A stretch of DNA of 40,386 bases, from NCBI GenBank assembly GCA_937873385.1, contig CALMYC010000176.1, forward strand, positions 1-40,386, read 5' to 3'. Position 1 is the stretch's first letter. The number at the start of each line of letters is the position of its first letter. The notes beneath the pieces were generated by a model, which was not told where the DNA came from, searched no databases, and was given only the letters and a program-made list of their open reading frames with translations. A program made the position numbers and the translations under genes. Shown here in pieces: positions 24,192 through 32,228 of this stretch. The DNA comes from an uncultured Flavobacteriales bacterium. Its GTDB lineage: Bacteria > Bacteroidota > Bacteroidia > Flavobacteriales_F > PHOS-HE28.

Positions 24192-25580
24192 TCAACGGAT
24201 GACTATCCTTTCCTCCATGATCGATCCCGTGCCTTGCAACGTCAACAAGTAACAGCCTGGTGTCAGGTCCACTGCGAGATCAACCCCGTTGTGCAATTCC
24301 ATGGGGTCGAGCATGCGGGACCAAACCATTCTTCCGGTCGCATCATGCACGCTTGCACGGGTGGCTCCCTGGAGACCCGGGCAGCGGACCGTAAAATTTC
24401 CTGAATTGGGATTGGGTGAAACAATTGGGAGACTGCTGAGCACGGGTTCCGCGAGCCTTGTTGCCGTGGGGCATGCAATGAGGACCGGAACGTTCAAGGC
24501 GACATTGGCACCGTTGCCCAGGGAGCCGTACAGGTTTTCCCCCCAGGCGTAGAGATCCCCAGCCGTGGTGACCCCAAAGCCATGCCGCCCCCCGGCGGTG
24601 GCATTCGACCAATTGTTCGACCCTCCGGTCTGGACCGGTACGGAGTGGCCGGTGTTCGTTCCATCCCCCAGTTGTCCTTGTTCATTTGCCCCCCATGCCC
24701 AAAGGGACCCATCGGCTTGGGTGCCGAGGCTGAAATACATGCCTGCTGAAATGTGGTTCCAATTATTGGATGTACCCACCTGCATCGGGGAATATTGATC
24801 GGTCAATGAACCCAACCCGAGTTGGCCCTCTCCATTGTAGCCCCACGCCCAGAGCGTTCCATCCGACCGGATGGCCAAGTAATGTTCCCTGCCCAGTTCC
24901 ACTTGGATCCATTGCCAACCCGAACCAATTTGCACCGGAAGGTTCCCGTCCGTGGTGGATCCATTGCCCAGCGCCCCGAAACCATTGTAGCCCCACGACC
25001 ACAAACTCCCGTCCGATCGAATGGCCACAGCGCTTGCTTCACCGGCCGAGATGGAGACCCAACCAGTGGCTGTGCCTACTTGGACCGGTGTGTAGTTTGA
25101 AATGTTGGTCCCGATGCCCAGCTGGCCATTCCCATTATTTCCCCAGGTCCACAGCGTGCCGTTCCCTTTCAGGGCCATGGCATGCCGCCAACCACCAGCC
25201 ACTTTGGCCCAATCATGGTCCGTTCCGATCTGCACCGGTGCATTCGCCGTGGTGATCGTGATGTCGCCCAATACACCGTATTCCCCTTTGCCCCATGCCC
25301 AAAGACTGCTATCGCTCTTGATGCCCAAGGTAAAATTGTCGCCAGCCGCCACATCGATCCACGTACTGCCCGGATCAACCGGCAGGAATGCGTTGCTGTA
25401 ATTGTTGTTCCCATACCCAAGTTGGCCGTAGCCGTTGTTCCCGCACGCCCATAAGGTGTGATCACTGCGCAGGGCCACGGTGAATTGAATCCCCGCGCTT
25501 ATTTTGGACCAGCACTGTGCTGAAGCGGAGTGGCCGAGGAGGAGCATCAAAGCCCCTGTCAATAAGTATTTTGGGTTCAT
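24192..25580 (-). CDS. RCC1-repeat protein with a T9SS sorting domain
   Basis: This 462-residue secreted protein has a signal peptide (MNPKYLLTGALMLLLGHSAS, cleavage before QCW). About seven RCC1-type blades of roughly 50 residues follow, each with a phrase like GSLWAWGYNGEGQLG and then P-V-Q-[IV]-G. A C-terminal T9SS sorting domain (SPNPNSGNFTV, ASVHDATGRMVW, CYLLTLQG) completes it. The repeats form a seven-bladed propeller. The type IX system would place it outside the cell; its ligand is unknown. An earlier in-frame ATG at 25607 adds nine residues. TACATTTG, a -7 match on the minus strand, lies at 25622-25629. Confidence 0.87.
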   Translation of the reverse strand: MNPKYLLTGALMLLLGHSASAQCWSKISAGIQFTVALRSDHTLWACGNNGYGQLGYGNNNYSNAFLPVDPGSTWIDVAAGDNFTLGIKSDSSLWAWGKGEYGVLGDITITTANAPVQIGTDHDWAKVAGGWRHAMALKGNGTLWTWGNNGNGQLGIGTNISNYTPVQVGTATGWVSISAGEASAVAIRSDGSLWSWGYNGFGALGNGSTTDGNLPVQIGSGWQWIQVELGREHYLAIRSDGTLWAWGYNGEGQLGLGSLTDQYSPMQVGTSNNWNHISAGMYFSLGTQADGSLWAWGANEQGQLGDGTNTGHSVPVQTGGSNNWSNATAGGRHGFGVTTAGDLYAWGENLYGSLGNGANVALNVPVLIACPTATRLAEPVLSSLPIVSPNPNSGNFTVRCPGLQGATRASVHDATGRMVWSRMLDPMELHNGVDLAVDLTPGCYLLTLQGTGSIMEERIVIR

Positions 25581-25758
25581 CAACAGGGGATTTGGCGTGG
25601 ATGCCATTGGGGAACTTTACCCAAATGTAGATTGGGCCGTACGCCATCCGCGCACGAACCGCACAAATTTCCACACGGCTGTTCACGCCCTTCAGGTTGA
25701 CTGATGGGTGCGGATCATTTACGGATGGTGGAGATGCCAAACCTGCAACGCGCACCAT

Positions 25759-26220
25759 TCACCCCATGGGCGTGTACTGGTGCTCCGTGAACCGGTGCCA
25801 ACCCTTCTTGTTCCTGGATTCAACGGCCCAACTCATCCCCTGCCCGCTGGGCCAATAGATCTGCCGCGCCATACCGGCCGGCATTTCCGCCTCGAAGCAG
25901 ATCGCCTCCGCATGGATGTCCGGTGCAGGCGAGATCACACCCAGGCTGCGCTTCCCATCGGAGGTGAAGGACCAGCAGGTGAGCACGCCATCCGCGATGC
26001 CGAAAAGGGCGATCTCCCCGTAGCTGCCTTCCGAAGTGCCGGGATGAAGCCGCTCGCCGATCTGCCAGATGGCCTTCAGCTGGACATACTTTCCGCCGAG
26101 CACCTTGGTGAACGCCCGCGTGCACATCACCACGCCCATGGGACTGTCCGCCTGGGCCATCCATGTGCCCAGCAGCGGGGCGAGCACCCCGAGCTTGCCG
26201 CGTTCCTTCTTCCAGACCAT
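25759..26220 (-). CDS. Small beta-rich protein, DUF1579/lipocalin-like candidate
   Basis: This 153-residue protein has LAPLLGTWMAQADSPMG near the start, a phrase typical of calycin and DUF1579-like barrels (LxGxW). It continues as alternating strands (KYVQLKAIWQIG, GEIALFGIADGVLTCWSFTSDG) and ends GWHRFTEHQYTPMG. No signal peptide is present. Family assignment rests on this motif and the strand pattern only, so the function is unknown. It is isolated: 151 bp beyond lies the RCC1 gene on the same strand, and the frameshifted gene at 26434 is divergent. Confidence 0.6.
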   Translation of the reverse strand: MVWKKERGKLGVLAPLLGTWMAQADSPMGVVMCTRAFTKVLGGKYVQLKAIWQIGERLHPGTSEGSYGEIALFGIADGVLTCWSFTSDGKRSLGVISPAPDIHAEAICFEAEMPAGMARQIYWPSGQGMSWAVESRNKKGWHRFTEHQYTPMG

Positions 26221-26433
26221 GGTTACTTCCGGAGACGAAGTTGCGCACTGGCCGCGAATGGATAAAGCACCATGGCACGGTCCTGTGCAACTTCACGGCC
26301 AAGCTGCCAATCCGGGATCGCAGGACCGCTACAGGTGGAGCGGTCTGTTCACGTTGCACGTGCGCAGGGGACCGGCCGTCCGCATGGGGCGATCAGGGGA
26401 ACTGTATTTTCACGCTTTACCACACGTGCAACC

Positions 26434-26783
26434 ATGCAGCCCATCCCTGTTTTCTACGACACCATCGACCGCAACGCGATCCTGGTGCGCCCCAAGCAGC
26501 CGTACCTGGACTGGACAAGCAGCGTCTTCGCCGAAGGCAAGGCATGGATGCAAGGGACGAATGCAACATCTACTTGATCCGTGAGATGGACTACAAGGAA
26601 GTGGTGATGCGATGGGTCAAACGGCATTCCGACGAGCTTTTCGTGAACGAGCTGAACGACTGGTGTACGGATGAAAAACGCTGGCCGCAGCACCGCACCT
26701 ACAAGCTGTTCGCCAAGTGGTTCAGCGTGGAGGTGTATTCCATGGTGCTGGACCTGGAGGAAGGGCCGGTGACGAAGGAGTAG
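26434..26783 (+). pseudogene. Conserved small hypothetical gene with an internal frameshift
   Basis: The first frame from the ATG at 26434 reads MQPIPVFYDTIDRNAILVRP and on to GKAWMQG (codon at 26554). It then goes out of phase and stops at 26577. The continuation is in the -1 frame from 26556 (DECNIYLIREMDYKEVVMRW to LEEGPVTKE, stop at 26783). Joining the frames gives about 116 residues that read as one continuous protein of a small Bacteroidota family I remember only as conserved hypothetical. The simplest explanation is loss of one G from a GGGG run at 26554-26556, either in the genome or as an assembly or homopolymer error. No function is known. Confidence 0.65.
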
Positions 26784-26819
26784 GGCGTGGGGAGTAGGGC
26801 CTGCATGCACCGCTTCACC

Positions 26820-26856
26820 CATACGGCCCCATGCAGCGCGGACCGTTCAAAGTGCT
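26820..26856 (-). repeat. Imperfect duplicate of the restriction-gene 3' end
   Basis: These 37 bases match 27081-27116 with four mismatches and one gap. Read on the minus strand they still encode LNGPRCMGPYG-stop, parallel to HLNGPRFMGPYECDLS at the end of the BsuBI/PstI-type gene. It may be a relic of a duplicated or earlier restriction-gene end. Confidence 0.55.
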
Positions 26857-26878
26857 TGCCCTTGTATAACGATGCCCC

Positions 26879-27010
26879 CTACCCGGCCGCAAAACGTGCG
26901 CTCAGGAACTCCGCCGACGCTTCCGGCGAGGCGCTGATGAACATGGAATGCTTCGGCTCCTCCATGAACCAGATGAAAGTGTTCACGGCTTGGTCGTCCT
27001 TTCGCTGTGA
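26879..27010 (-). pseudogene. Possible C-terminal gene remnant next to the island
   Basis: About 43 codons on the minus strand (VNTFIWFMEEPKHSMFISAS, then EFLSARFAAG and stop) look like the end of a real protein. They have high-GC codons unlike the island but no matching upstream part. The homologous frame stops making sense near 27010, where base composition drops. The family is not recognised. Confidence 0.25.
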
Positions 27011-27063
27011 TGCCAACTTGGCTACTGTTAGTGGACGTATTCGGAGACACCTGTCTCTGCCTA

Positions 27064-28071
27064 TCAAGACAAGTCACACTCATACGGCCCCATGAACCTC
27101 GGCCCGTTCAAGTGCTGCAAGTGCTCTGGGCGATCAGCTGTCCACACTTCCGTTTCGTAGGCGATCTGGTCCGCGTATTTCGCATGGGCCTTCCGTGTGA
27201 GGAAAGCAGTGACATAGACAATGCCCGCCTTGCAGCCCTTGAGCAGCTTCTTCAACTCCATCAGCCGCAGTTCGCTGATCGGACCGGAGCTGTGCACCGC
27301 CTCGATCACATAGAGCCACTTCTTAGACTTGCTGTAGGCGATGATGTCCGGAAGCTCATCGTGTGACAAGTCGAAGAAACCAAGCTCCTTCAAGCGTTCG
27401 CGTTCAATGTGCAGGAGCTTGTTCGATGTGTCGCCGACATACAACACCTCGGCTCCATAACCCCAAAGCGGAAGGAACTGCTCGATGATCGCCTTCTGAA
27501 GTTCGTTGTGCTTGCCCAACGACAGTTCGAGCTTCCCTCCTCCGGGAAGGGTAACTGGAATGCGCTCCATGTCTCGCTTGCGCAAGAGCGATTCGGTAAG
27601 GCTCGGGCGGTTCTTGTTGAAAGCCTCCAAGTTCTTGGCCCATGCCGGTGTGCCGTAAGTCCTGATGAGCGCGGCGAAGTCCGGCGCAAGCGCGTAGCCG
27701 CGCGTGGGGTCATTTGTCGCACGGCCCGGATTATCGCCACTGTTCACGATCAAGCCTGCGACAACGGCCAACTTCAAGTCCTTCCGGCGCACATCGTCAT
27801 ACGAACCCGACGAAATGTTCTCCTCGAAGTGCTTGTTGACGAACGGTATCACTTCGCGGGTCTTCAAGTGCCGGCCGTCCTGAGTACTCTTGGCATCGCT
27901 CCACTTCTTTGTGACACCCGCCACGGCCAACATGCAAGCGGCCATGCGCTCGCGACGTCGGATGGGCTCGGTCGCGGCCGGAATGCCAACCGAGATCAGG
28001 ATGTCCAAGGCTTCGTTCAGCACACGCTTGACAGCGGTGCTCTTGGTACTCTCAGCCAAATGATCCTTCAT
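27064..28071 (-). CDS. BsuBI/PstI-family type II restriction endonuclease
   Basis: This 335-residue protein has an N-terminal helical region of about 180 residues (RRRERMAACMLAVAGVTKKW). Its C-terminal catalytic domain is typical of BsuBI/PstI enzymes: EVLYVGDTSNKLLHIE (about residue 209), DELPDIIAYSKSKKWLYVIEAVHSSGPI (PD...E-x-V nuclease core with Asp and Glu), GIVYVTAFLTRKAHAKYADQ, and the terminal HLNGPRFMGPY. PstI and BsuBI cut CTGCAG; whether this protein has the same specificity is unknown. Its ATG shares a base with the methyltransferase TGA (TGATG), so synthesis of the nuclease depends on translation of the methyltransferase. Confidence 0.92.
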   Translation of the reverse strand: MKDHLAESTKSTAVKRVLNEALDILISVGIPAATEPIRRRERMAACMLAVAGVTKKWSDAKSTQDGRHLKTREVIPFVNKHFEENISSGSYDDVRRKDLKLAVVAGLIVNSGDNPGRATNDPTRGYALAPDFAALIRTYGTPAWAKNLEAFNKNRPSLTESLLRKRDMERIPVTLPGGGKLELSLGKHNELQKAIIEQFLPLWGYGAEVLYVGDTSNKLLHIERERLKELGFFDLSHDELPDIIAYSKSKKWLYVIEAVHSSGPISELRLMELKKLLKGCKAGIVYVTAFLTRKAHAKYADQIAYETEVWTADRPEHLQHLNGPRFMGPYECDLS

Positions 28072-29087
28072 CAGAACAGCGTTAGCTCCCGATTCGCCTT
28101 CACCTTGCTCCGCTTGATCGCCTTCGCATCACCTTCGGGAAGCGCATAGCACGCTTTGATCGACTGCGCGAGGTGGTAGGCCAACATCGGCGGAACCGCG
28201 TTGCCTATCTGGTTGAACTGGTTCGTCTCGTTGCCCTTGAACTCAAAGTGGTCCGGAAAGCTTTGCAGCCGTGCTGCTTCACGAACGATCACACGGCGAC
28301 GGCGTCCATCCGGCAAGCGAACGCGGTGCATGTCGCCCGTAGCACCCGCGAGGTTGCGGCATGTCAGTGTGCGGGCCGGACGATCGGGATAGAGGTCGCG
28401 CGGGTTGATGCAGTGCGACGCCTTCTCGTACTTCGCCACATACGCGTCCATTGTGGCATTCAGGAATTTGCTCTCAGGCGGAACGGTGTGCATCAGATCG
28501 CCGATGGCCTCGCCCACGGTGATCCGGTGTTTCTCCTTGGCCGGGAAGCTGAACGAAGAACGATGTCCCACAACGAACAAGCGCTCACGGTTCTGTGGCA
28601 CTCCGTGGTTCACTGCGTTAAGCAACTTGTAATCGACCAAGTAGCCCAGCTTCTGGAACTCCTCCAAGATCAGCTCGAAGTACCACTTGTTGCTATACAG
28701 CAGGCCGCGCACGTTCTCGAACATGAAGACCTTCGGCTGAAGGCGCTTCACAGCATCGATGAAGATGGGGAAGCCGTCGCGGGCATCCTCCATGCCGCGC
28801 TGGTGGCCGCCAACACTAAAGGGCTGGCACGGCGGGCCACCGATCACGATGTCGGCCTGTGGAAAGTCGAAGCCGACTTCCAACTTCACCGCGTAGCACT
28901 CGCTACCCAGGTTGTGGCGGTAGCTCTCAGCCGCTGGTCCGTCCATCTCGAAGCCGATGGTCTTGAAGCCAGCGGCCTCGAAGCCCAAGGCCAAGCCGCC
29001 GCAGCCCGCGAAGAGGTCGAGGACCACGGCCTGTTCGGTGTGGCATGGCACCAGCAGTTCATTGATTTCTTCGAGGTAGGGCATCAT
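28071..29087 (-). CDS. DNA (cytosine-5) methyltransferase of a type II R-M system
   Basis: This 338-residue enzyme has C5-MTase motif I (LDLFAGCGGLALGFEAAGF), motif IV with the catalytic cysteine (GGPPCQPFSVGG), motif VI (ENVRG), motif VIII (NHGVPQNRERLFVVG) and motif X (NQIGNAVPPMLAYHLA). The target-recognition region lies between VIII and IX (about residues 190-260) and ends in RTLTCRNLAGATGDMH. It methylates C5 of cytosine in the recognition site to protect host DNA. The frame is open to 29216, but ATG 29087 or 29084 fits the family N-terminus. The REase overlaps by one base. The promoter must lie in the 139 bp shared with the divergent kinase gene. Confidence 0.95.
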   Translation of the reverse strand: MMPYLEEINELLVPCHTEQAVVLDLFAGCGGLALGFEAAGFKTIGFEMDGPAAESYRHNLGSECYAVKLEVGFDFPQADIVIGGPPCQPFSVGGHQRGMEDARDGFPIFIDAVKRLQPKVFMFENVRGLLYSNKWYFELILEEFQKLGYLVDYKLLNAVNHGVPQNRERLFVVGHRSSFSFPAKEKHRITVGEAIGDLMHTVPPESKFLNATMDAYVAKYEKASHCINPRDLYPDRPARTLTCRNLAGATGDMHRVRLPDGRRRRVIVREAARLQSFPDHFEFKGNETNQFNQIGNAVPPMLAYHLAQSIKACYALPEGDAKAIKRSKVKANRELTLF

Positions 29088-29226
29088 GCGGTGCCGATTT
29101 CCTTGGCGAGTGGCAAAGTAAGTCACCGGACTGTGGAAAACTCGGGTACAAGGCGACAGGATTCCAGTTATCTTGTGAACTTCGATTTCGACGGAATTTT
29201 CGACACTAAAATGCAACTAATGAACT
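29088..29226. promoter_or_regulatory. Divergent regulatory region between the R-M genes and the kinase-TPR pair
   Basis: The 139-bp gap is AT-richer than the flanks and must hold promoters for both directions. TTTCGAC is repeated directly (GATTTCGACGGAATTTTCGAC, about 29180-29205), a possible operator. No clear TAnnTTTG box and no separate controller gene is seen. Confidence 0.4.
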
Positions 29227-30291
29227 ATGGCTACGCCGAACGTTGATCAGACCAATGCGGCCCACCACCTCCTCGGCCGCACCCTCTCCTCAGGCTGGAA
29301 GGTGGTGGAGAAGTTGTCCAAGCCAGCCTCAGCAACTGGATCTTTCTTCTCTGTGAGTTACAAAGTTGAAAAGGATGGGCGGGTTTGCTTTCTCAAGGCC
29401 TTTGACTTTGGACGATTCTTTCAGCAGCGCGTTCCAGGACAAAGTGTGATGGACGTTATGTCCGAAATGATTGATGCCTTTCGGTATGAGCGTGATCTTT
29501 CTACGCTATGCAAGAAAGGACACGTGACTAAGGTGGCATTCGTGCTCGATTCTGGCGAAGAGTCGGTCATTGACCATAGTGTCGCGGTAGTTCCATTCCT
29601 GATATTCGATTTAGCTGACGGCGACGTGAGGTCACGAATGGATTTTTCACAGGACCTTGATATCGCATGGCGCCTGAAGTCATTGCACGACATGGCAGTG
29701 GGTCTCAAGCAGCTTCATTGTATTGGGGTATCCCACCAAGATGTGAAGCCCTCAAATGTTCTGTTGTTCGATAAGGCAACAAAGCTCGGTGACCTCGGAC
29801 GCTCCGTTTGCGATCAAATGGAAGGCCCCCACTCAAATCAGGACTTCTCAGGTGACTACAACTACGCCCCACCCGAAATCATGTACAGTTACTGCGCCTC
29901 GGAATGGTATGCACGGGTCAAGGCAACTGACTGCTATCTCCTAGGAAGCATGATTGTGTACTACTTCTGTGGTGTAAGTATGTCCGCGTTACTAATGAAG
30001 CACGTGCCCGAGGCGTTCCGATGGGAGCGCTGGCGAGGGCACAGCGATGAGGTGATGCCCTATCTAATGGAAGCGTTCAGCCAAGCTCTTGATGAGTTTC
30101 GTACACATGTGAACGTCAATGGGCTACAGGACGACCTTTCTAACCTGCTTGAGCAGCTCTGTGATCCACGACCGGAGAGACGCGGTCATCCCAAGACAAT
30201 TGCGTCCATTGCCGATAACTATAATCTTGAACGCTTCGTGGCGAGATTTGACTTGCTGTATACAAGATTCCAGTATCTGAAACTCAACTGA
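29227..30291 (+). CDS. Serine/threonine protein kinase (non-RD, island-encoded)
   Basis: This 354-residue protein has a eukaryotic-like kinase fold. The ATP-anchoring Lys57 lies in VCFLKAFDF, with a likely partner Glu88. The catalytic loop is HQDVKPSN (170-177) with Asp172, Lys174 and Asn177. The metal-binding loop is GDLG (188-191, Asp189), then YAPPE in APE position (217), and ATDCYLLG (Asp235) as subdomain IX. All catalytic residues are present, although the loop is HQD rather than HRD and DLG replaces DFG. The Gly-rich loop is poor. No TM segment or sensor domain is visible. The TPR gene starts one base after the stop, so they form an operon divergent from the R-M genes. Role in defence is inferred from position. 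Confidence 0.85.
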   Translation: MATPNVDQTNAAHHLLGRTLSSGWKVVEKLSKPASATGSFFSVSYKVEKDGRVCFLKAFDFGRFFQQRVPGQSVMDVMSEMIDAFRYERDLSTLCKKGHVTKVAFVLDSGEESVIDHSVAVVPFLIFDLADGDVRSRMDFSQDLDIAWRLKSLHDMAVGLKQLHCIGVSHQDVKPSNVLLFDKATKLGDLGRSVCDQMEGPHSNQDFSGDYNYAPPEIMYSYCASEWYARVKATDCYLLGSMIVYYFCGVSMSALLMKHVPEAFRWERWRGHSDEVMPYLMEAFSQALDEFRTHVNVNGLQDDLSNLLEQLCDPRPERRGHPKTIASIADNYNLERFVARFDLLYTRFQYLKLN

Positions 30292-30292
30292 G

Positions 30293-31840
30293 GTGGCCAA
30301 TTTCTTTCAGCCCCAGGACCGAAGGGTCATTCCCAATTGGCGCTCGTTCCGCAAGACGACCATTCTGGGAGAATTGGACCCGCTGCACACTGGTGGGGCC
30401 AGCCGTGTTACGGGTGCGTTACTGAATGAGTATTTGGAGAGCTGGGGCCACTCGTCCTCCATCATGAGTGCTGCGGACTTGGTCAGTGCGGCGCTGGTCA
30501 ACGGGCACTTCGAGGGCACTGCGGTGGTCGCTGCGGCAGATTACCTTTTAGCCAACCCAAAGGACTCTACACAAGCACAACGGGAAATCGCACGATCGAT
30601 CAAGCGAAACCACCAGGAGAAGAATGCTGGCTTCATGCTGGAGCGCATCACGAGTGCAGTCCTGCACGATTTCATCAAGCGCGACATTGTAGTTCTGCGC
30701 ATCAGAGAGGCTAAGACTCGCTTGCGGAGCTTCCCTAACAACGCAGTGATGTGGGTTGAGCTGTCGCGCTGCTACTCCATCCTCGGCCAAGCTCAACAGG
30801 CCAAACGCGCAATGGAGTGTGCTATTCAACTGGCCCCGAACAACCGCTTCATAGTTCGCTCGGCTGTCCGCTTGTTCACCCACTTTGATGAACTCGAATT
30901 AGCGCATGACGTTATTTCCAAGTCCGGCAACCTCATTCATGACCCATGGCTGCTATCAGCGGACATCGCACTTGCCACACTGCGAGGTCGGAATTCGCGG
31001 CACTTGAAGGCTGGTTTGAAACTGGTAGACTCAACAAGCCTATCACCCTTCAGTCGTACGGAGCTCGCCAGCGCATTGGGTACCGTGCAACTAACCGACG
31101 GAACGCTCAAACAAAGTCGCAAGCTCTTTCAGCTCGCGCTCACTGCGCCTAACGACAACTCACTCGCACAAGCCGAGTGGGCAGTCCGAAAGGAACCTGC
31201 CATCGGGATTAATGTCATTGGTGCAAGCGCTAGGTTCGATTTCGAGGCTTCAGCTCTCGAGGCCTACCAGCAGGGACATTTCGCTGTAGCACTGGATTAC
31301 ACGGCACAATGGTTTCTGGACATGCCGTTTGCCAGACGGCCCGTCATGCTGGGATCTCATATTGCCAGTACTCTACTTAATCAACAGGACGTCTCTATTG
31401 AGTTCTTAAAAGCAGGCTTGGTCTCGCATCCGAACGATCCACAAATCGTGAACAACATAGCATACGCCTTGGCCTTAGATAATAAGCCGGACGAGGCATT
31501 CCATTATCTTCAACGAGTGCGACCACATGAATCCATGGATGAGACAATTAGGGTTTGCCTCTTAGCTACCCGAGGTCTTGTACATTTCAGAAATGGCACT
31601 GTGGAAGTCGGAAGGAAGCTGTACCAACAGGCTATTGACGAATCGAACAGGTTGAAGAAGCCCTATTTCACTCGACTTGCCATGTTGAACTATGCACGCG
31701 AGGAGGTAATGGTCAACTCCGAGTACGTTCCGGAAGTAATGGAACTAGTGGGCATAATACCGGATGACCCTCAGCACGAGGACTTGAAAGAGTTGAAACA
31801 CCAAGTGGATACGTTATTCCAGCAGCTCAAGTCAAAGTGA
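30293..31840 (+). CDS. TPR-repeat protein paired with the kinase
   Basis: This 515-residue protein starts with GTG one base after the kinase TGA. The first 130 residues (NFFQPQDRRVIPNWRSFRKT, LGELDPLHTGG) show no family I know. Tetratricopeptide-like helical pairs follow: MWVELSRCYSILGQAQQAKRAMECAIQLAPN at about 152-182, then ASTLLNQQDVSIEFLKAGLVSHPNDPQIVNNIAYALALDNKPDEAFHYL in part around 365-410, and GLVHFRNGTVEVGRKLYQQA near 440. No nuclease, TM or other enzymatic motif is visible. It is probably the scaffold, sensor or substrate of the kinase. Codon use is AT-richer than the flanks. The 3' end overlaps the chimeric end of the minus-strand antitoxin-like frame. Confidence 0.8.
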   Translation: MANFFQPQDRRVIPNWRSFRKTTILGELDPLHTGGASRVTGALLNEYLESWGHSSSIMSAADLVSAALVNGHFEGTAVVAAADYLLANPKDSTQAQREIARSIKRNHQEKNAGFMLERITSAVLHDFIKRDIVVLRIREAKTRLRSFPNNAVMWVELSRCYSILGQAQQAKRAMECAIQLAPNNRFIVRSAVRLFTHFDELELAHDVISKSGNLIHDPWLLSADIALATLRGRNSRHLKAGLKLVDSTSLSPFSRTELASALGTVQLTDGTLKQSRKLFQLALTAPNDNSLAQAEWAVRKEPAIGINVIGASARFDFEASALEAYQQGHFAVALDYTAQWFLDMPFARRPVMLGSHIASTLLNQQDVSIEFLKAGLVSHPNDPQIVNNIAYALALDNKPDEAFHYLQRVRPHESMDETIRVCLLATRGLVHFRNGTVEVGRKLYQQAIDESNRLKKPYFTRLAMLNYAREEVMVNSEYVPEVMELVGIIPDDPQHEDLKELKHQVDTLFQQLKSK

Positions 31841-32028
31841 CGCGCAATCTCAAGGTAATGGGTGCGATATGGAATACGGAATGCGGCCAGGATCTCGTCC
31901 CACTTGGCTTTCAGCCCAGCGCGCTGGAGGTCTTCGGCAAGCTTGAGCTGGTCCTTGGTGGAAAGGCTCAAGGCAAGCTCCGCGACTTGCGAATAACTGA
32001 TCTCCGGTTTGTCTGATTTGAACGCCAT
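31771..32028 (-). pseudogene. Truncated antitoxin-like gene at the island edge
   Basis: From the ATG at 32028, MAFKSDKPEISYSQVAELAL followed by LSTKDQLKLAEDLQRAGLKA and KWDEILAAFR resembles the N-terminal part of small Bacteroidota type II antitoxins. Those go on with an acidic tail and are followed by a toxin gene. Here, after about residue 50, the frame runs on with IPYRTHYLEIARHFDL into the reverse strand of the TPR gene, and no toxin follows. The change falls near 31880, where composition also shifts. It is taken as a gene cut by insertion of the defence island. Family assignment is from memory of similar antitoxins. Confidence 0.45.
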
Positions 32029-32115
32029 GGCCAATGCTTGTGGTACTTTAAAGATAGGTTGTGGCGCGGGTTCCGCATGAGCGATTGCAGCGGAAAGCCC
32101 ACAGCCGGTCATTGC

Positions 32116-32132
32116 GAGGAGGCACGACGAAG
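32116..32132 (+). repeat. Third occurrence of the 17-base repeat core
   Basis: GAGGAGGCACGACGAAG is identical to 17943-17959 and lies in ATTGCGAGGAGGCACGACGAAGCAACC when one flank is included on each side in shorter pieces. This resembles the ATTGCGAGGAG..GACGAAGCAAT type of intergenic repeat seen in many genomes. Confidence 0.6.
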
Positions 32133-32228
32133 CAACCGGCGAGGACTTGAAGGGGAAAGCCCGACGGCGCTGCTCCCGAGCTGAGGCTTTGCGATGCGAA
32201 GGGATCAGCGCCGGAACGCCCAAACCTT

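Noticed and set aside
27005-31910. Direct repeats as island attachment sites (ACTTGGCT near both ends)
   Set aside because: The shared sequence is only eight bases and no integrase or tRNA lies at either end.
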